A stretch of 64,000 nucleotides of DNA from NCBI GenBank assembly GCA_049614485.1, contig JBMZDR010000006.1:41342-105341 (forward strand). Direction: 5' to 3'. This stretch comes from GCA-2733415 sp049614485 (lineage in GTDB: Bacteria > Bacteroidota > Bacteroidia > Flavobacteriales > Flavobacteriaceae). The position numbers and the translations under genes are program-made. Positions within the stretch are counted from its first letter, which is position 1. Each line of letters starts with the position of its first letter. Below, in pieces: positions 26,546 through 36,316 of the stretch. The notes under the pieces are model-generated. The model had not been told where the DNA came from and did not search any database. It worked only from the letters and a program-made list of their open reading frames with translations.

Positions 26546-29524
26546 ATGAAAAAATTAACAAGCCTCTTGCTATTATGCCTTCTTATAGTTGCAAGTTGTA
26601 AGAAATCAGACGTTTCAAATGAAGCGAATCAAAAAAAAACCTATGCTGTTAATCAGCAGAAAGATGCTAAAGGATACACGTATGAAACAGTAGAGAATGA
26701 CCCTACTGGTTTACGTTTATATACTTTAGATAATGGTTTAAAAGTATACTTAAGTCAAAATACTGATGAACCAAAAATTCAAACCTACATAGCCGTTCGT
26801 GCAGGATCTAATTATGACCCAAAAGAATCTACAGGTTTAGCACATTACTTAGAACACATGGTGTTTAAAGGGACGCATGAAATAGGAACCGTAAATTGGG
26901 AGGAAGAAAAAGCACATCTTGAAAAAATTGCAAAACTTTATGAGTTGCATAGGGCAGAGCAAGACCCTGAAAAGAAAATAGCACTATACAAGCAAATTGA
27001 TGAAGCTTCTTTGGAAGCGTCAAATCATTCAATAGCTAACGAGTATGATAAAATGATTAGTTCATTGGGAGCCGAAGGGACAAATGCACATACATGGTTT
27101 GAAGAAACGGTTTATAAAAATAAAATTCCTGCAAATGAATTGGAAAAATGGCTTACAGTAGAAAGTGAACGATTTAGTGAATTAGTATTGCGTTTATTTC
27201 ATACTGAGTTAGAAGCTGTATTTGAAGAATTTAATAGAGGACAAGATAATGACTTTAGAAAAAGTTATGCTGCAATGCTTAAAGGACTGTTTCCTAACCA
27301 TCCATATGGGCAACAATCAACAATCGGTACTGCAGAGCATTTAAAAAATCCATCTATGATTGATATTCATAACTACTTTAACAAGTATTACGTGCCAAAT
27401 AATATGGCAATTGTATTAGTAGGTGATTTTGATTTTGATAACACTATTGCAATGGTAGATACTGCCTTTGGAAAAATGGAGCGCAAAGAGGTTGTACACC
27501 CTGAACTACCAAAAGAGCAACCTATTACAGAACCTATTGTTAAAGAGGTATTTGGTCCAACGGCAGAAAGCGTGTCTGTTGCATTTCGTTCTGAAGCAAT
27601 TGGTTCAAAACAAGAAAAATTGCTAACCTTGGCAGATATGATTTTAGCTAATGGAAATGCTGGGTTAATTGATTTAAATTTAAATCAAAAACAAGTGGTA
27701 CAACGTGCTGGATGTTCTCCAACGTTTTTAAATGACTATGGTTATCACCAATTTACAGGATCTCCAAAGGAAGGACAAACTTTAGATGACGTTAAAGATT
27801 TGCTATTACAACAAATAGAGTTGCTTAAAAAAGGGGAGTTTGATGAATGGATGATTGAAGCTGTAGTAAATGATTTAAAATTATCTCAAACACGTCAATA
27901 TGAAAATAATACCGCTTTAGCAAGTGCGTACTATAATGCCTTTATTCATCATGAAAACTGGACTGATAAAGTAGCGTTTTTAGATGAGTTAAAGAAAATT
28001 AATAAACAAGACTTGGTAGATTTTGCTAACTCTTTTTACAAGAATAATTATGTCGTAACCTATAAACGTAAAGGTGAAGATGTAAATATAGCAAAAGTAA
28101 AAAACCCAGGTATTACCCCAGTAAACTTGAATAGAGGAAAGCAGTCTGAGTTTGTGAAAAATTTTCAAAACATAAAATCTAAAGACATCACACCACTTTT
28201 TATTGACTACAATAAAGAGTTAAAAAAGACGAGTTTAGAAAATGGCGTAAACGTATCTTATGTTGAAAATAAAAATAATGATCTGTTTGATTTGAATATT
28301 ATTTTTGACATGGGTAAAGACAACGATAAGAAGTTAGGATTGGCTGTTGGGTATTTAGATTATTTAGGAACAGATAAGTATACACCAGAGCAATTAAAAA
28401 AAGAGTTTTATAAGCTAGGTATTAATTATCATGTTAATACTGGTAATGATAAATCTTATGTAGGAATAAGTGGTTTAAAAGAGAATTTAAACGAAGGGTT
28501 AACTTTGTTAGAACATTTATGGGAAAATGCTGTTGCAAATCAAGAAACATATAATAAATATGTAGAAAAAATAGCAAAAGGTAGAGATGATAACAAAACT
28601 CAAAAAGGAAATATTCTTTGGAGCGGATTGTATAGTTATGGACAATATGGAGAACATTCTCGTTTGCGTAACATCTATCAATTAGATGAATTAGAAGCTA
28701 TTAATCCAGATGAATTAGTGAGCATAGTTAAAGACTTACGTAATTATAAACAGCGTATATTCTATTATGGTAAAGATGTATCTAAAGCTGTAACTGCATT
28801 AAATGAAAAACATAAAATTCCTGCAGTTTTAAAAGAATATCCTAAACCAGTAGAGTATAAAGAGCTAGAAACAGGAGGTAATGTGTATTATGTGAACTAT
28901 GACATGGTACAAGCAGAAATGTTATTACTAGCAAAAGGAGAGCCTTTTAAAGCTGAAAATATTGCAGCATCAACGTTATTTAATACTTACTTTGGTAGCG
29001 GACTATCTTCAATAGTGTTTCAAGAAATTAGAGAATCAAAATCATTAGCATACTCAGCGTTTTCTAGTTACAGAAATGCTTCTAAAAAAGGCGATGCAAA
29101 CTATGTTATGGCATATGTAGGTACTCAGGCTAATAAAATGGAGCAAGCAGTAAATGCTATGATGGATTTAATGAATGACATGCCTGAAGCTGAAGAGCAA
29201 TTTGAAGCTGCAAAAGCTGCAACATTAAAGAAAATTGCAGCGCAACGTATTACAAAATCTAATATATTTTGGTCATATGAACGTTTACAAAAACTTGGAA
29301 TCGATAATGATAACAGAGAAGTGATGTATAACACAATAAAAAATATGTCTATGACAGATTTGAAAGATTTTTTCAATAAAAACATTAAAGGTGAAAAATA
29401 TAATGTTTTAGTTATAGGTAATAAAAAAGATGTAGACATGAAGGCTTTATCTAAACTAGGTAAAGTACAAGAAATGGATGTTGACAACTTGTTTAATTAT
29501 AAAAATGAAAAAGTAAAGCTATAA
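26546..29524 (+). CDS. M16 family zinc metallopeptidase lipoprotein
   Basis: A 992-residue two-copy M16 (pitrilysin-type) protease with a lipoprotein signal ending 'LLIVASC' (Cys at 18). The first half has the inverted zinc motif HYLEH in 'LAHYLEHMVFKGT', with the downstream ligand Glu in 'ELEAVFEEFNRGQD'. The second half ('KTSLENGVNVSYVENKNNDL') is the inactive-type repeat with the 'SYAFSSYRNASK'-like R/Y region. Family members degrade peptides at the outer envelope. It stands alone between two terminators. Confidence 0.9.
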   Translation: MKKLTSLLLLCLLIVASCKKSDVSNEANQKKTYAVNQQKDAKGYTYETVENDPTGLRLYTLDNGLKVYLSQNTDEPKIQTYIAVRAGSNYDPKESTGLAHYLEHMVFKGTHEIGTVNWEEEKAHLEKIAKLYELHRAEQDPEKKIALYKQIDEASLEASNHSIANEYDKMISSLGAEGTNAHTWFEETVYKNKIPANELEKWLTVESERFSELVLRLFHTELEAVFEEFNRGQDNDFRKSYAAMLKGLFPNHPYGQQSTIGTAEHLKNPSMIDIHNYFNKYYVPNNMAIVLVGDFDFDNTIAMVDTAFGKMERKEVVHPELPKEQPITEPIVKEVFGPTAESVSVAFRSEAIGSKQEKLLTLADMILANGNAGLIDLNLNQKQVVQRAGCSPTFLNDYGYHQFTGSPKEGQTLDDVKDLLLQQIELLKKGEFDEWMIEAVVNDLKLSQTRQYENNTALASAYYNAFIHHENWTDKVAFLDELKKINKQDLVDFANSFYKNNYVVTYKRKGEDVNIAKVKNPGITPVNLNRGKQSEFVKNFQNIKSKDITPLFIDYNKELKKTSLENGVNVSYVENKNNDLFDLNIIFDMGKDNDKKLGLAVGYLDYLGTDKYTPEQLKKEFYKLGINYHVNTGNDKSYVGISGLKENLNEGLTLLEHLWENAVANQETYNKYVEKIAKGRDDNKTQKGNILWSGLYSYGQYGEHSRLRNIYQLDELEAINPDELVSIVKDLRNYKQRIFYYGKDVSKAVTALNEKHKIPAVLKEYPKPVEYKELETGGNVYYVNYDMVQAEMLLLAKGEPFKAENIAASTLFNTYFGSGLSSIVFQEIRESKSLAYSAFSSYRNASKKGDANYVMAYVGTQANKMEQAVNAMMDLMNDMPEAEEQFEAAKAATLKKIAAQRITKSNIFWSYERLQKLGIDNDNREVMYNTIKNMSMTDLKDFFNKNIKGEKYNVLVIGNKKDVDMKALSKLGKVQEMDVDNLFNYKNEKVKL

Positions 29525-29553
29525 AGCACTTAACAATTTTTAACAAGAAAAAG

Positions 29554-29582
29554 CACTATCATATTGATGGTGTTTTTTTTTG
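29554..29582 (+). terminator. Terminator after M16 peptidase gene
   Basis: 8-bp stem (29554-29561 with 29565-29572, one G-T pair), 3-base loop, followed by about eight T. Confidence 0.8.
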
Positions 29583-29618
29583 GTTTTTTATAATGTATAC
29601 ATTTTAAATAAATTAAAG

Positions 29619-29626
29619 TATATTTG
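29619..29626 (+). promoter_or_regulatory. Candidate -7 box TATATTTG for the secreted T9SS protein
   Basis: An exact TAnnTTTG match 27 bases before the ATG at 29654. It overlaps the TTG at 29624, which argues that the TTG is not the start codon. Confidence 0.5.
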
Positions 29627-29653
29627 AAACTGTTTAATTTAATCCCTAAACCT

Positions 29654-32600
29654 ATGATTAAAAATTACTTACTATTCTTTTTTCTATGTTCATCATTAGC
29701 TTTTTCACAAGATAAGTGGCAAGAAATGATGTTTGATCGCTCAGCGAACTTTATTGAAATTCAAGAAGATTTTACCCGTTATTATGATTCCATCATGGAT
29801 GGAAGAACGAAATTCCCTAAAGGCTCAGGGATAAAACAATTTAAGCGCTGGGAATACTATTGGGAGTCTAGAGTTGATGAATTTGGAAACTTTCCTCCAA
29901 ATGGACATGTCTTACGTGAAATGGAGCGCTATAACAGAGCTAATTCAATAAACAATACTGCATCAAGAACTTATACCTCTGGAAACGGCTCATGGGAAAT
30001 AGTAGGCCCAATACCAGCTCCCGTAAATGGAACAGGGCAATTAAATGGTAATGGTAGATTAAATTGTATCACATTCCATCCAACTGACCCTAATACAATT
30101 TTTGTTGGTGCACCAGCAGGTGGAGTTTGGAAAACAACAGATAATGGTACTACATGGGCAGAGTTTTCTGGTGGCTTAACAAGATTAGGTGTGTCAAGTA
30201 TTGTTATTGATCCCGTTACACCTTCTACTATATATATAGGTACAGGTGACCGTGATGGTGGAGATTCACCAGGGTATGGTGTTTGGAGAAGTACCGATGG
30301 AGGTATTTCATGGCAACCTAGAAATAATGGAATGGGAAACAGAACCGTTTATGAAATTTTAATGGATCCTAATAACCCTAACATATTAATAGCTTCATCA
30401 AGTAGTAGTAGGGTATACCGTTCGATTGATGGAGGAGCAAATTGGAGCTATACTACAACGGCTTCTTCATGTAAAGATATTGCTTTTCATCCAACAGATT
30501 CAAATATTATTTATGCAGCAGGTTCGTCATTAAACCGTTCAACAAATAATGGTCAATCTTTTACACAAATAACATCAGGTGTGCCTACAGGAACACAACG
30601 TTTGGCTATAGCAGTTTCTGCTAACCAACCAAATTGGGTATACTTATTAGCTGCTGGTGGATCAGGTTTAAAAGGTATTTACAGGTCAGAAAATAGTGGA
30701 GTTAATTTTTCTACAAGAACAACTACACCTAATATTATGGGGTATCCTGTAGACGGATCAGATACAAGAAGTCAGTATTGGTATGATACGGTAATTGCTG
30801 CAGATCCAATGAATGCTAATATTATATATACCGGAGGGGTAAATATGTGGAAGTCTACTGATGGAGGTACAACCATGACATGTACATCCTATTGGGTTGG
30901 GCCTTCAGGAGCTATAGATGGCGCTCACGCTGATCAGCACGCCTTAGAGTTTTCACCTCACACTAATAATGTATACAGTGGTAATGATGGAGGTTTATAT
31001 ATCTCTTCAAATCAAGGAACTACTTGGGAAGATTTAAGTAGTGGTTTAGCAATTGCACAAGTATATAAAATTGGAGTTTCACAAACTGAAGAAGGGTTAG
31101 TGATTAATGGTTATCAAGATAACGGAACAGGAATTAGTAGAGATGATAATTTTATAACAGAAATAGGAGGTGATGGTATGGAATGTATTATTGACCCTAC
31201 CGATGAGAACTTTATGTATGGTGCATTATACTATGGTGACATCCGAAGATCAACTAATAACGGAGCAAATTTTAGTACTATTGCTGAAGAAAATTTTAAT
31301 GGTATAACTGAATCTGGTGATTGGGTTACACCATATAAACTTGACCCAAATGATGCAGCACGAATGTTTGTTGGGTATAAAAATATTTGGCGCTCTAATG
31401 ATGTAAAAACACCTGCAGCCAATGCAATAGTATGGTCGCAAATATCATCTTTTTCAGGATCTAGCAATATACGTGATATCGCTATAGCACCATCAAATAG
31501 TGATGTGATGTATGTGTCAAGATATAACAATAGACTATACAGATCAAACAATGCAACATCTGTAAGTCCTACTTGGACAGATTTAGGAGCAAGTTTACCT
31601 GTGTCAAACGAACCTAAAGATATAGAAATTGACCCAAGTGACCCTACACATCTTTTTATTGCAATTAATAACGACATCTACGAGTCTACTAACAGTGGAG
31701 CTAATTGGGTAAATGTGTCGGGAAGCCTACCAAATATCTCATTAAATACTATTGTTATTGATCATAATAGCACTAACGGCGCAATGTATGTAGGTATGGA
31801 TGTTGGTGTCTATTATAAAGATAATAATTTAGCTGATTGGGAGCCATACTCCTCAGGTTTAGCTAATTTAGAAGTTACAGAATTAGAAATTCAAGCACCT
31901 ACAGACATCTGTAAATCTATGTTATATGCAAGTACTTACGGACAAGGTTTATGGAAAAGTGATTTGAAAGACCCTGGTACAGTTCAACCTTTAGCTTGTT
32001 TTGAAGCTAACGCTACTTCAGGATGTTTAGGGAATAATTTTGTGTTTACAGATTATTCAGCTTTCACACCTACAACATGGTCATGGACAATTACGCCTGC
32101 TACTTACAATTTTGTTGGTGGTACAACAGCAAGCTCACAAAATATTGAAGTTCAGTTTACTGCTACAGGAACCTATACTGTTGAGTTAACAGCTACTAAT
32201 GTTAACGGTAATAATACACACACTAAAGCATCATATATAACTGTAGATAATGCTACTGTAGCAACAGGTTTTAATGATGATTTTGAATCTGAAACTACTT
32301 GTAGTACAGCATCAAATTGTGGAACTGCGGTATGTAATCTTTCAGGACTGTGGACAAATTTAACCAATGGGGTAGATGATACAATAGATTGGAGAATTGA
32401 TGCAGGAGGAACACCTTCAACAGGTACAGGACCAACAACTGATTACTCTCCAGGAACTGGAGGAGGTAAATATGCATATACAGAAGCTTCTGGGTGTTAT
32501 GTTCAAACGGCCATATTAGAAAGTAGCTGTGTGAGCTTAGATGTAAACTATAATTTTGAATTGGCTTATCATATGTCTGGTATAAACATGGGAAGTTTAC

Positions 32601-33076
32601 ATATAGATTTATTTTCAGCAGGTGGGTGGCAAACAGATATTATTGCACCAATTTCTGGAGATCAAGGTACGGCATGGCAAACACTAATAGTAGATTTATC
32701 GGCCTATACAGGACAATCTATAAAATTAAGAGTCAGAGGGGTTACAGGAAATAGTTATGAATCTGACATCGCAATTGATGACATTAAGTTTACCGCACAA
32801 GCCCCTTTAACAACTGAAGATAGTGTTTTAGAAGCTGCCGGAGTAACTATGTACCCAAATCCAGCTACTAATACTGTAAATATCATAAACCCTAATCAAT
32901 TAAAACTAAATGAGGCCGTAATTTATGATGTTGCTGGACGAGTAATTAAAGTAATTGATTTATCTACTACAGAATCAGATACGTTAATTAATATAATGTC
33001 TTTAGAAAAAGCAGTGTATTTAGTTCATATAAAAGGAGATGATGGTGAACTAGTAACAAAATTAATTAAAGAATAA
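29654..33076 (+). CDS. Large secreted protein: BNR/sortilin-like propeller, PKD, T9SS sorting domain
   Basis: A 1140-residue secreted protein. The ATG at 29654 is chosen because it gives a clean signal peptide ('MIKNYLLFFFLCSSLAFSQ'). Residues about 120-760 hold many repeats of the 'VWKTTDNGTTW' / 'VYRSIDGGANW' type, i.e. BNR/VPS10-like beta-propeller blades. A PKD-like domain follows ('CFEANATSGCLGNNFVFTDYS', 'TGTYTVELTATN'), then a jelly-roll region with paired Cys. The last ~80 residues are a type A T9SS sorting domain starting 'VTMYPNPATNTVNI'. It is probably a surface glycan- or peptide-active protein; no catalytic motif is identified. Confidence 0.9.
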   Translation: MIKNYLLFFFLCSSLAFSQDKWQEMMFDRSANFIEIQEDFTRYYDSIMDGRTKFPKGSGIKQFKRWEYYWESRVDEFGNFPPNGHVLREMERYNRANSINNTASRTYTSGNGSWEIVGPIPAPVNGTGQLNGNGRLNCITFHPTDPNTIFVGAPAGGVWKTTDNGTTWAEFSGGLTRLGVSSIVIDPVTPSTIYIGTGDRDGGDSPGYGVWRSTDGGISWQPRNNGMGNRTVYEILMDPNNPNILIASSSSSRVYRSIDGGANWSYTTTASSCKDIAFHPTDSNIIYAAGSSLNRSTNNGQSFTQITSGVPTGTQRLAIAVSANQPNWVYLLAAGGSGLKGIYRSENSGVNFSTRTTTPNIMGYPVDGSDTRSQYWYDTVIAADPMNANIIYTGGVNMWKSTDGGTTMTCTSYWVGPSGAIDGAHADQHALEFSPHTNNVYSGNDGGLYISSNQGTTWEDLSSGLAIAQVYKIGVSQTEEGLVINGYQDNGTGISRDDNFITEIGGDGMECIIDPTDENFMYGALYYGDIRRSTNNGANFSTIAEENFNGITESGDWVTPYKLDPNDAARMFVGYKNIWRSNDVKTPAANAIVWSQISSFSGSSNIRDIAIAPSNSDVMYVSRYNNRLYRSNNATSVSPTWTDLGASLPVSNEPKDIEIDPSDPTHLFIAINNDIYESTNSGANWVNVSGSLPNISLNTIVIDHNSTNGAMYVGMDVGVYYKDNNLADWEPYSSGLANLEVTELEIQAPTDICKSMLYASTYGQGLWKSDLKDPGTVQPLACFEANATSGCLGNNFVFTDYSAFTPTTWSWTITPATYNFVGGTTASSQNIEVQFTATGTYTVELTATNVNGNNTHTKASYITVDNATVATGFNDDFESETTCSTASNCGTAVCNLSGLWTNLTNGVDDTIDWRIDAGGTPSTGTGPTTDYSPGTGGGKYAYTEASGCYVQTAILESSCVSLDVNYNFELAYHMSGINMGSLHIDLFSAGGWQTDIIAPISGDQGTAWQTLIVDLSAYTGQSIKLRVRGVTGNSYESDIAIDDIKFTAQAPLTTEDSVLEAAGVTMYPNPATNTVNIINPNQLKLNEAVIYDVAGRVIKVIDLSTTESDTLINIMSLEKAVYLVHIKGDDGELVTKLIKE

Positions 33077-33097
33077 CTTTTTAAATAACTTAATTGT

Positions 33098-33134
33098 AAA
33101 AGCTAGTAACTATTTTGTTACTAGCTTTTTTTTA
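33098..33134 (+). terminator. Terminator after the T9SS protein gene
   Basis: Perfect 13-bp stem (33098-33110 with 33117-33129, core GCTAGTAAC/GTTACTAGC), 6-base loop and a T run. Confidence 0.92.
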
Positions 33135-33162
33135 TGTGTACAAAATTAAAAGTTTAATTTCC

Positions 33163-33170
33163 TACTTTTG
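33163..33170 (+). promoter_or_regulatory. Candidate -7 box TACTTTTG for the RlmI-like gene
   Basis: An exact TAnnTTTG match 21 bases before the ATG at 33192. Its last three bases are the in-frame TTG at 33168, so that upstream TTG is unlikely to be the start. Confidence 0.5.
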
Positions 33171-33191
33171 CCAAATACCTATTTGTTTAAA

Positions 33192-34412
33192 ATGATACAA
33201 CTACCACATATTACTAGTAAAATTATTTCAGTAAAACTACGTCCAAAAGCTGAGCGTATGGTTAAAAAAAGGCATCCATGGGTTTTTGATGATAGTATTA
33301 TAAAACTAAACAACCAAGGTAACGCTGGTGACGTAGTAGTAGTATATGATAATAAAAAAAATAAGTTTTTAGCCTGTGGTCTGTATGATCCAAACTCTCC
33401 AATACGTATAAAATTATTGCAATTTTTAAAACCAATTACGTTAAATGATGAGTTTTATAAAAGTAAAATAAGCACTGCTTTTGAAAAAAGAAAAGAACTT
33501 TTAGCCACTGATACTAACAGTTATCGGTTTATTTTTGGTGAAGCAGACGGTTTTCCTGGATTTATTGCTGATGTATATGCAAATGTATTGGTGGTTAAAA
33601 TATATTCCGCTATATGGTTTCCTTATTTAAAAAGTATTATAACAAATTTACAATACTACAGCTCATGTGACACTGTTGTGTTGCGGATGAGTAGAAATGT
33701 TCAAAAACTTAAAGAGACCTATGGTTTACAAGATGGGCAAGTCATTCATGGTGTTTTAAACGATAATGTTGTTGTTTTTACAGAACATGGTGTAAATTTT
33801 TCAGCGAATGTGATTTATGGACATAAAACAGGTTATTTTTTAGACCATAGAGCAAATAGAAAACGTGTTGGTGAATTGTCTGAAAACAAGAAAGTATTGG
33901 ATGTGTTTTCTTATGCTGGAGGGTTTTCAGTACATGCTTTAGCAAATGGAGCATCAGAAGTAACAAGTTTAGATATTAGTGCACAAGCACTTGAAATGGC
34001 AGTTAATAATGGTAAACTCAATACATATAAAGGGACACATAAAACAATAGCGGCAGATGCTTTTTTAGGTTTAGCCCAATTGATTAAAGAGAACAAAACA
34101 TTTGATATCGTTGTAATTGACCCGCCATCCTTTGCAAAAAGTAGCAAAGAAATAGACCGCGCAAAACATAGCTATTCACGATTAGCAAGATTAGGGGCAA
34201 GGTTGGTGTCAAAAAACGGATTGCTAGTACTCGCATCATGTTCTTCTCGAATTACATCGGAAGATTTTTTTGATATTTGTGAAGCAGAAATTCAAAACTC
34301 TTCTCGAAAATTTGAAATCGTTGATAAAACGTTTCATGATAGTGATCATCCAAAAATAGAAAGCTTTCCCGAAGGCGCATATTTAAAATGTGGGTATTAT
34401 AAACTTGATTAA
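33192..34412 (+). CDS. Class I SAM-dependent rRNA methyltransferase (RlmI-like)
   Basis: A 406-residue protein of the RlmI/YccW family, which methylates a 23S rRNA cytosine at C5. An N-terminal PUA-type RNA-binding domain ('RPKAERMVKKRHPWVFDDSI') is followed by a Rossmann methyltransferase domain: motif I 'KVLDVFSYAGGFSVHALANG', motif IV 'IVVIDPPSFAKSSKE', and 'LVLASCSSRI' with a Cys near the active site. The start at 33192 is preferred over the upstream TTG because of the promoter box. It is probably monocistronic. Confidence 0.9.
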   Translation: MIQLPHITSKIISVKLRPKAERMVKKRHPWVFDDSIIKLNNQGNAGDVVVVYDNKKNKFLACGLYDPNSPIRIKLLQFLKPITLNDEFYKSKISTAFEKRKELLATDTNSYRFIFGEADGFPGFIADVYANVLVVKIYSAIWFPYLKSIITNLQYYSSCDTVVLRMSRNVQKLKETYGLQDGQVIHGVLNDNVVVFTEHGVNFSANVIYGHKTGYFLDHRANRKRVGELSENKKVLDVFSYAGGFSVHALANGASEVTSLDISAQALEMAVNNGKLNTYKGTHKTIAADAFLGLAQLIKENKTFDIVVIDPPSFAKSSKEIDRAKHSYSRLARLGARLVSKNGLLVLASCSSRITSEDFFDICEAEIQNSSRKFEIVDKTFHDSDHPKIESFPEGAYLKCGYYKLD

Positions 34413-34444
34413 TTTAAGTGATTTTTAATAATAATCACTTAAAT
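34412..34444 (+). terminator. Hairpin after the RlmI-like gene, likely terminator
   Basis: Perfect 12-bp stem (34412-34423 with 34433-34444, core TTAAGTGATT/AATCACTTAA), 9-base loop, directly at the stop codon. It has only a short T stretch, so it may be bidirectional or weak. Confidence 0.65.
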
Positions 34445-34651
34445 ATTTGTTAGTATGACTTTAAGATATTAACTTTAAGTCAGTTGTTTTTTATCTAAAA
34501 CAAAACTCTCCTCAATTTAACTTTAGTCTATTAGACAAACTATGTAATATATGTCTGATTAAAATACATATATAGCAAACCCAAAAAAAACGATTAATTT
34601 ATTTAGTAAGGTTAATTCCTTTTCTTAATTAAAAAAGAATTACTCACTTAC

Positions 34652-34681
34652 GTGCTCTACAAAATTTTACTTGTAGAGCGT
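34652..34681 (+). promoter_or_regulatory. Leader hairpin upstream of the Pel-like operon
   Basis: A 9-bp perfect stem GCTCTACAA/TTGTAGAGC (34654-34662 with 34671-34679) plus two wobble pairs, ending 29 bases before the pelF ATG. It has no poly-T tail, so it is not an ordinary terminator. The 298-base gap before pelF holds this, the preceding terminator and no exact TAnnTTTG box. An attenuator, protein-binding site or processing site are the main options. Confidence 0.5.
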
Positions 34682-34710
34682 ATTATTACAGTATAATATA
34701 AATAAACTAT

Positions 34711-36264
34711 ATGAGTTTGCAAAGAACTAAAGTATTGATGGTTTTAGAGGGAACTTACCCCTATAATGGAGGAGGAGTGTCTACATGGGCGCATATGTTG
34801 TGTAATAAGGTTCAACATGTTGATTTTACATTATACTCTATTAACGCAAATTTTGAAACTGAATATAAATATGACTTAAGTAACTCCGTAAAAAATGTTA
34901 TTCAAGTACCATTATGGGCACCATATGAACCATATGATTATATTAATTATGGTAAAGCGTATTATAAAATTATAAATAGAAAAGAACGAACTAAAAGTAA
35001 ACTGATATCAGAGCACTTTATTCCTTTATTTAAGAACTTAGTTTATAATTTTTATCAAGAAGAAACAGACTTACCTCTTTTAAATGACACTATTTATCAG
35101 ATGTGGTTATTTTTTCAAAAATACGATTATAAACAAACAATGAGAAGTAAAATTGTTTGGGATACATTTTGTGAAATTACAGTTAAACTTCTGTCAGAAA
35201 CCAATATTGAGAACACTTCAGTTAATGATTTAACAGTTGGAATGCGTTGGATTTACCGATTTTTAATTCCATTATCAATTGATGTCCCTAAAACAGATGT
35301 GGCACATATTACGTTGTCTGGTTTTCCAATTATTCCTGCATTAGTGGCAAAATACAAATACAACTCAAAGATTATTACATCTGAACATGGTGTGTTCATT
35401 AGGGAACGATTATTAGCAATTAATAGTTCTGATTACTCATATTTCTTGAAAAAGTTATTAATTAAGTTTTCTGAAAGTATTACAAAATTAGCTTATTTCA
35501 ATTCGGATAAAATCTTATCAGTAAATAAGTTTAATATGAAATGGGAAAAAATGTATGGAGCTGATGAAGATAAAATAGGAATAATATATAACGGAATTGA
35601 TCATTTACTATTTAAACCACAACAAAAACCTGAACATTTATTAGGAATACCAACTGTAGTTGCCGCAGCAAGAATATTTGATCTAAAAGATATCTGCACC
35701 ATGATTAAGACTTGTAGTGTTGTAAAGCAAACAATTCCGAATGTAAAGTTTCTCGTTTATGGTGATAAGACAGCTGTACCAGAATATACTTCTGAATGTG
35801 AAGCATTAATAAGCGAACTTGCTTTAGAGAATAATTTCATCTTAGCAGGATATCATGACAAGCCGCATGAGCTATTTTCTGAAGGAGATGTATCAATACT
35901 AACGTCTATTTCTGAAGGATTTCCATACACAGTATTAGAATCAATGAGCTGTGGAGTACCTGTTGTAGCAACAGATGTTGGTGGGGTTTCTGAAGCACTA
36001 GATGAAAATAGTGGATTCATATGTAAACCAAAAGACTATATAGCATTAGGAAATAGTGTTATTGAATTATTACAAAATGAGCAACTTCGACAGAAAAAAG
36101 GGGCTTATGCGAGACAAAAAGTAATTGATAATTTTACCATTAATACATTCATCACAAAATACGAACAAGAATATTTATCAATAAGTAAAAAAGATAAAAA
36201 AGAAGAGACAATAGCCTACAATGCCCTAAGTCTATTTAAAAATGAAGTAAAAGAAGCTTCATAA
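34711..36264 (+). CDS. pelF: PelF-like family 4 glycosyltransferase
   Basis: A 517-residue cytoplasmic GT4 glycosyltransferase. The N-terminal 'LMVLEGTYPYNGGGVSTWAHML' matches the 'EGTYPF..GGVSSW' signature of PelF, the enzyme thought to polymerise the GalNAc/GlcNAc-containing Pel polymer from UDP-sugars. The second signature 'SEHGVFIRERLLAI' (from residue 224) is also PelF-like. The C-terminal donor site has the EX7E motif (E402 and E410) followed by 'SCGVPVVATDVGG'. It is the first gene of the operon. Other GT4 families lack the N-terminal signature, so the assignment is fairly firm. Confidence 0.9.
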   Translation: MSLQRTKVLMVLEGTYPYNGGGVSTWAHMLCNKVQHVDFTLYSINANFETEYKYDLSNSVKNVIQVPLWAPYEPYDYINYGKAYYKIINRKERTKSKLISEHFIPLFKNLVYNFYQEETDLPLLNDTIYQMWLFFQKYDYKQTMRSKIVWDTFCEITVKLLSETNIENTSVNDLTVGMRWIYRFLIPLSIDVPKTDVAHITLSGFPIIPALVAKYKYNSKIITSEHGVFIRERLLAINSSDYSYFLKKLLIKFSESITKLAYFNSDKILSVNKFNMKWEKMYGADEDKIGIIYNGIDHLLFKPQQKPEHLLGIPTVVAAARIFDLKDICTMIKTCSVVKQTIPNVKFLVYGDKTAVPEYTSECEALISELALENNFILAGYHDKPHELFSEGDVSILTSISEGFPYTVLESMSCGVPVVATDVGGVSEALDENSGFICKPKDYIALGNSVIELLQNEQLRQKKGAYARQKVIDNFTINTFITKYEQEYLSISKKDKKEETIAYNALSLFKNEVKEAS

Positions 36265-36316
36265 ATGAGCTTACCAATACTTATGATCAAACTAAAATGC
36301 ATTATAACTATTTGGT

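Noticed and set aside
29624..29653. TTG start for the large T9SS protein
   Set aside because: It overlaps the TATATTTG box and would place ten residues before a perfect signal peptide.
33168..33191. TTG start for the RlmI-like methyltransferase
   Set aside because: The TTG is part of the TACTTTTG promoter box, so it would not be translated from that promoter.
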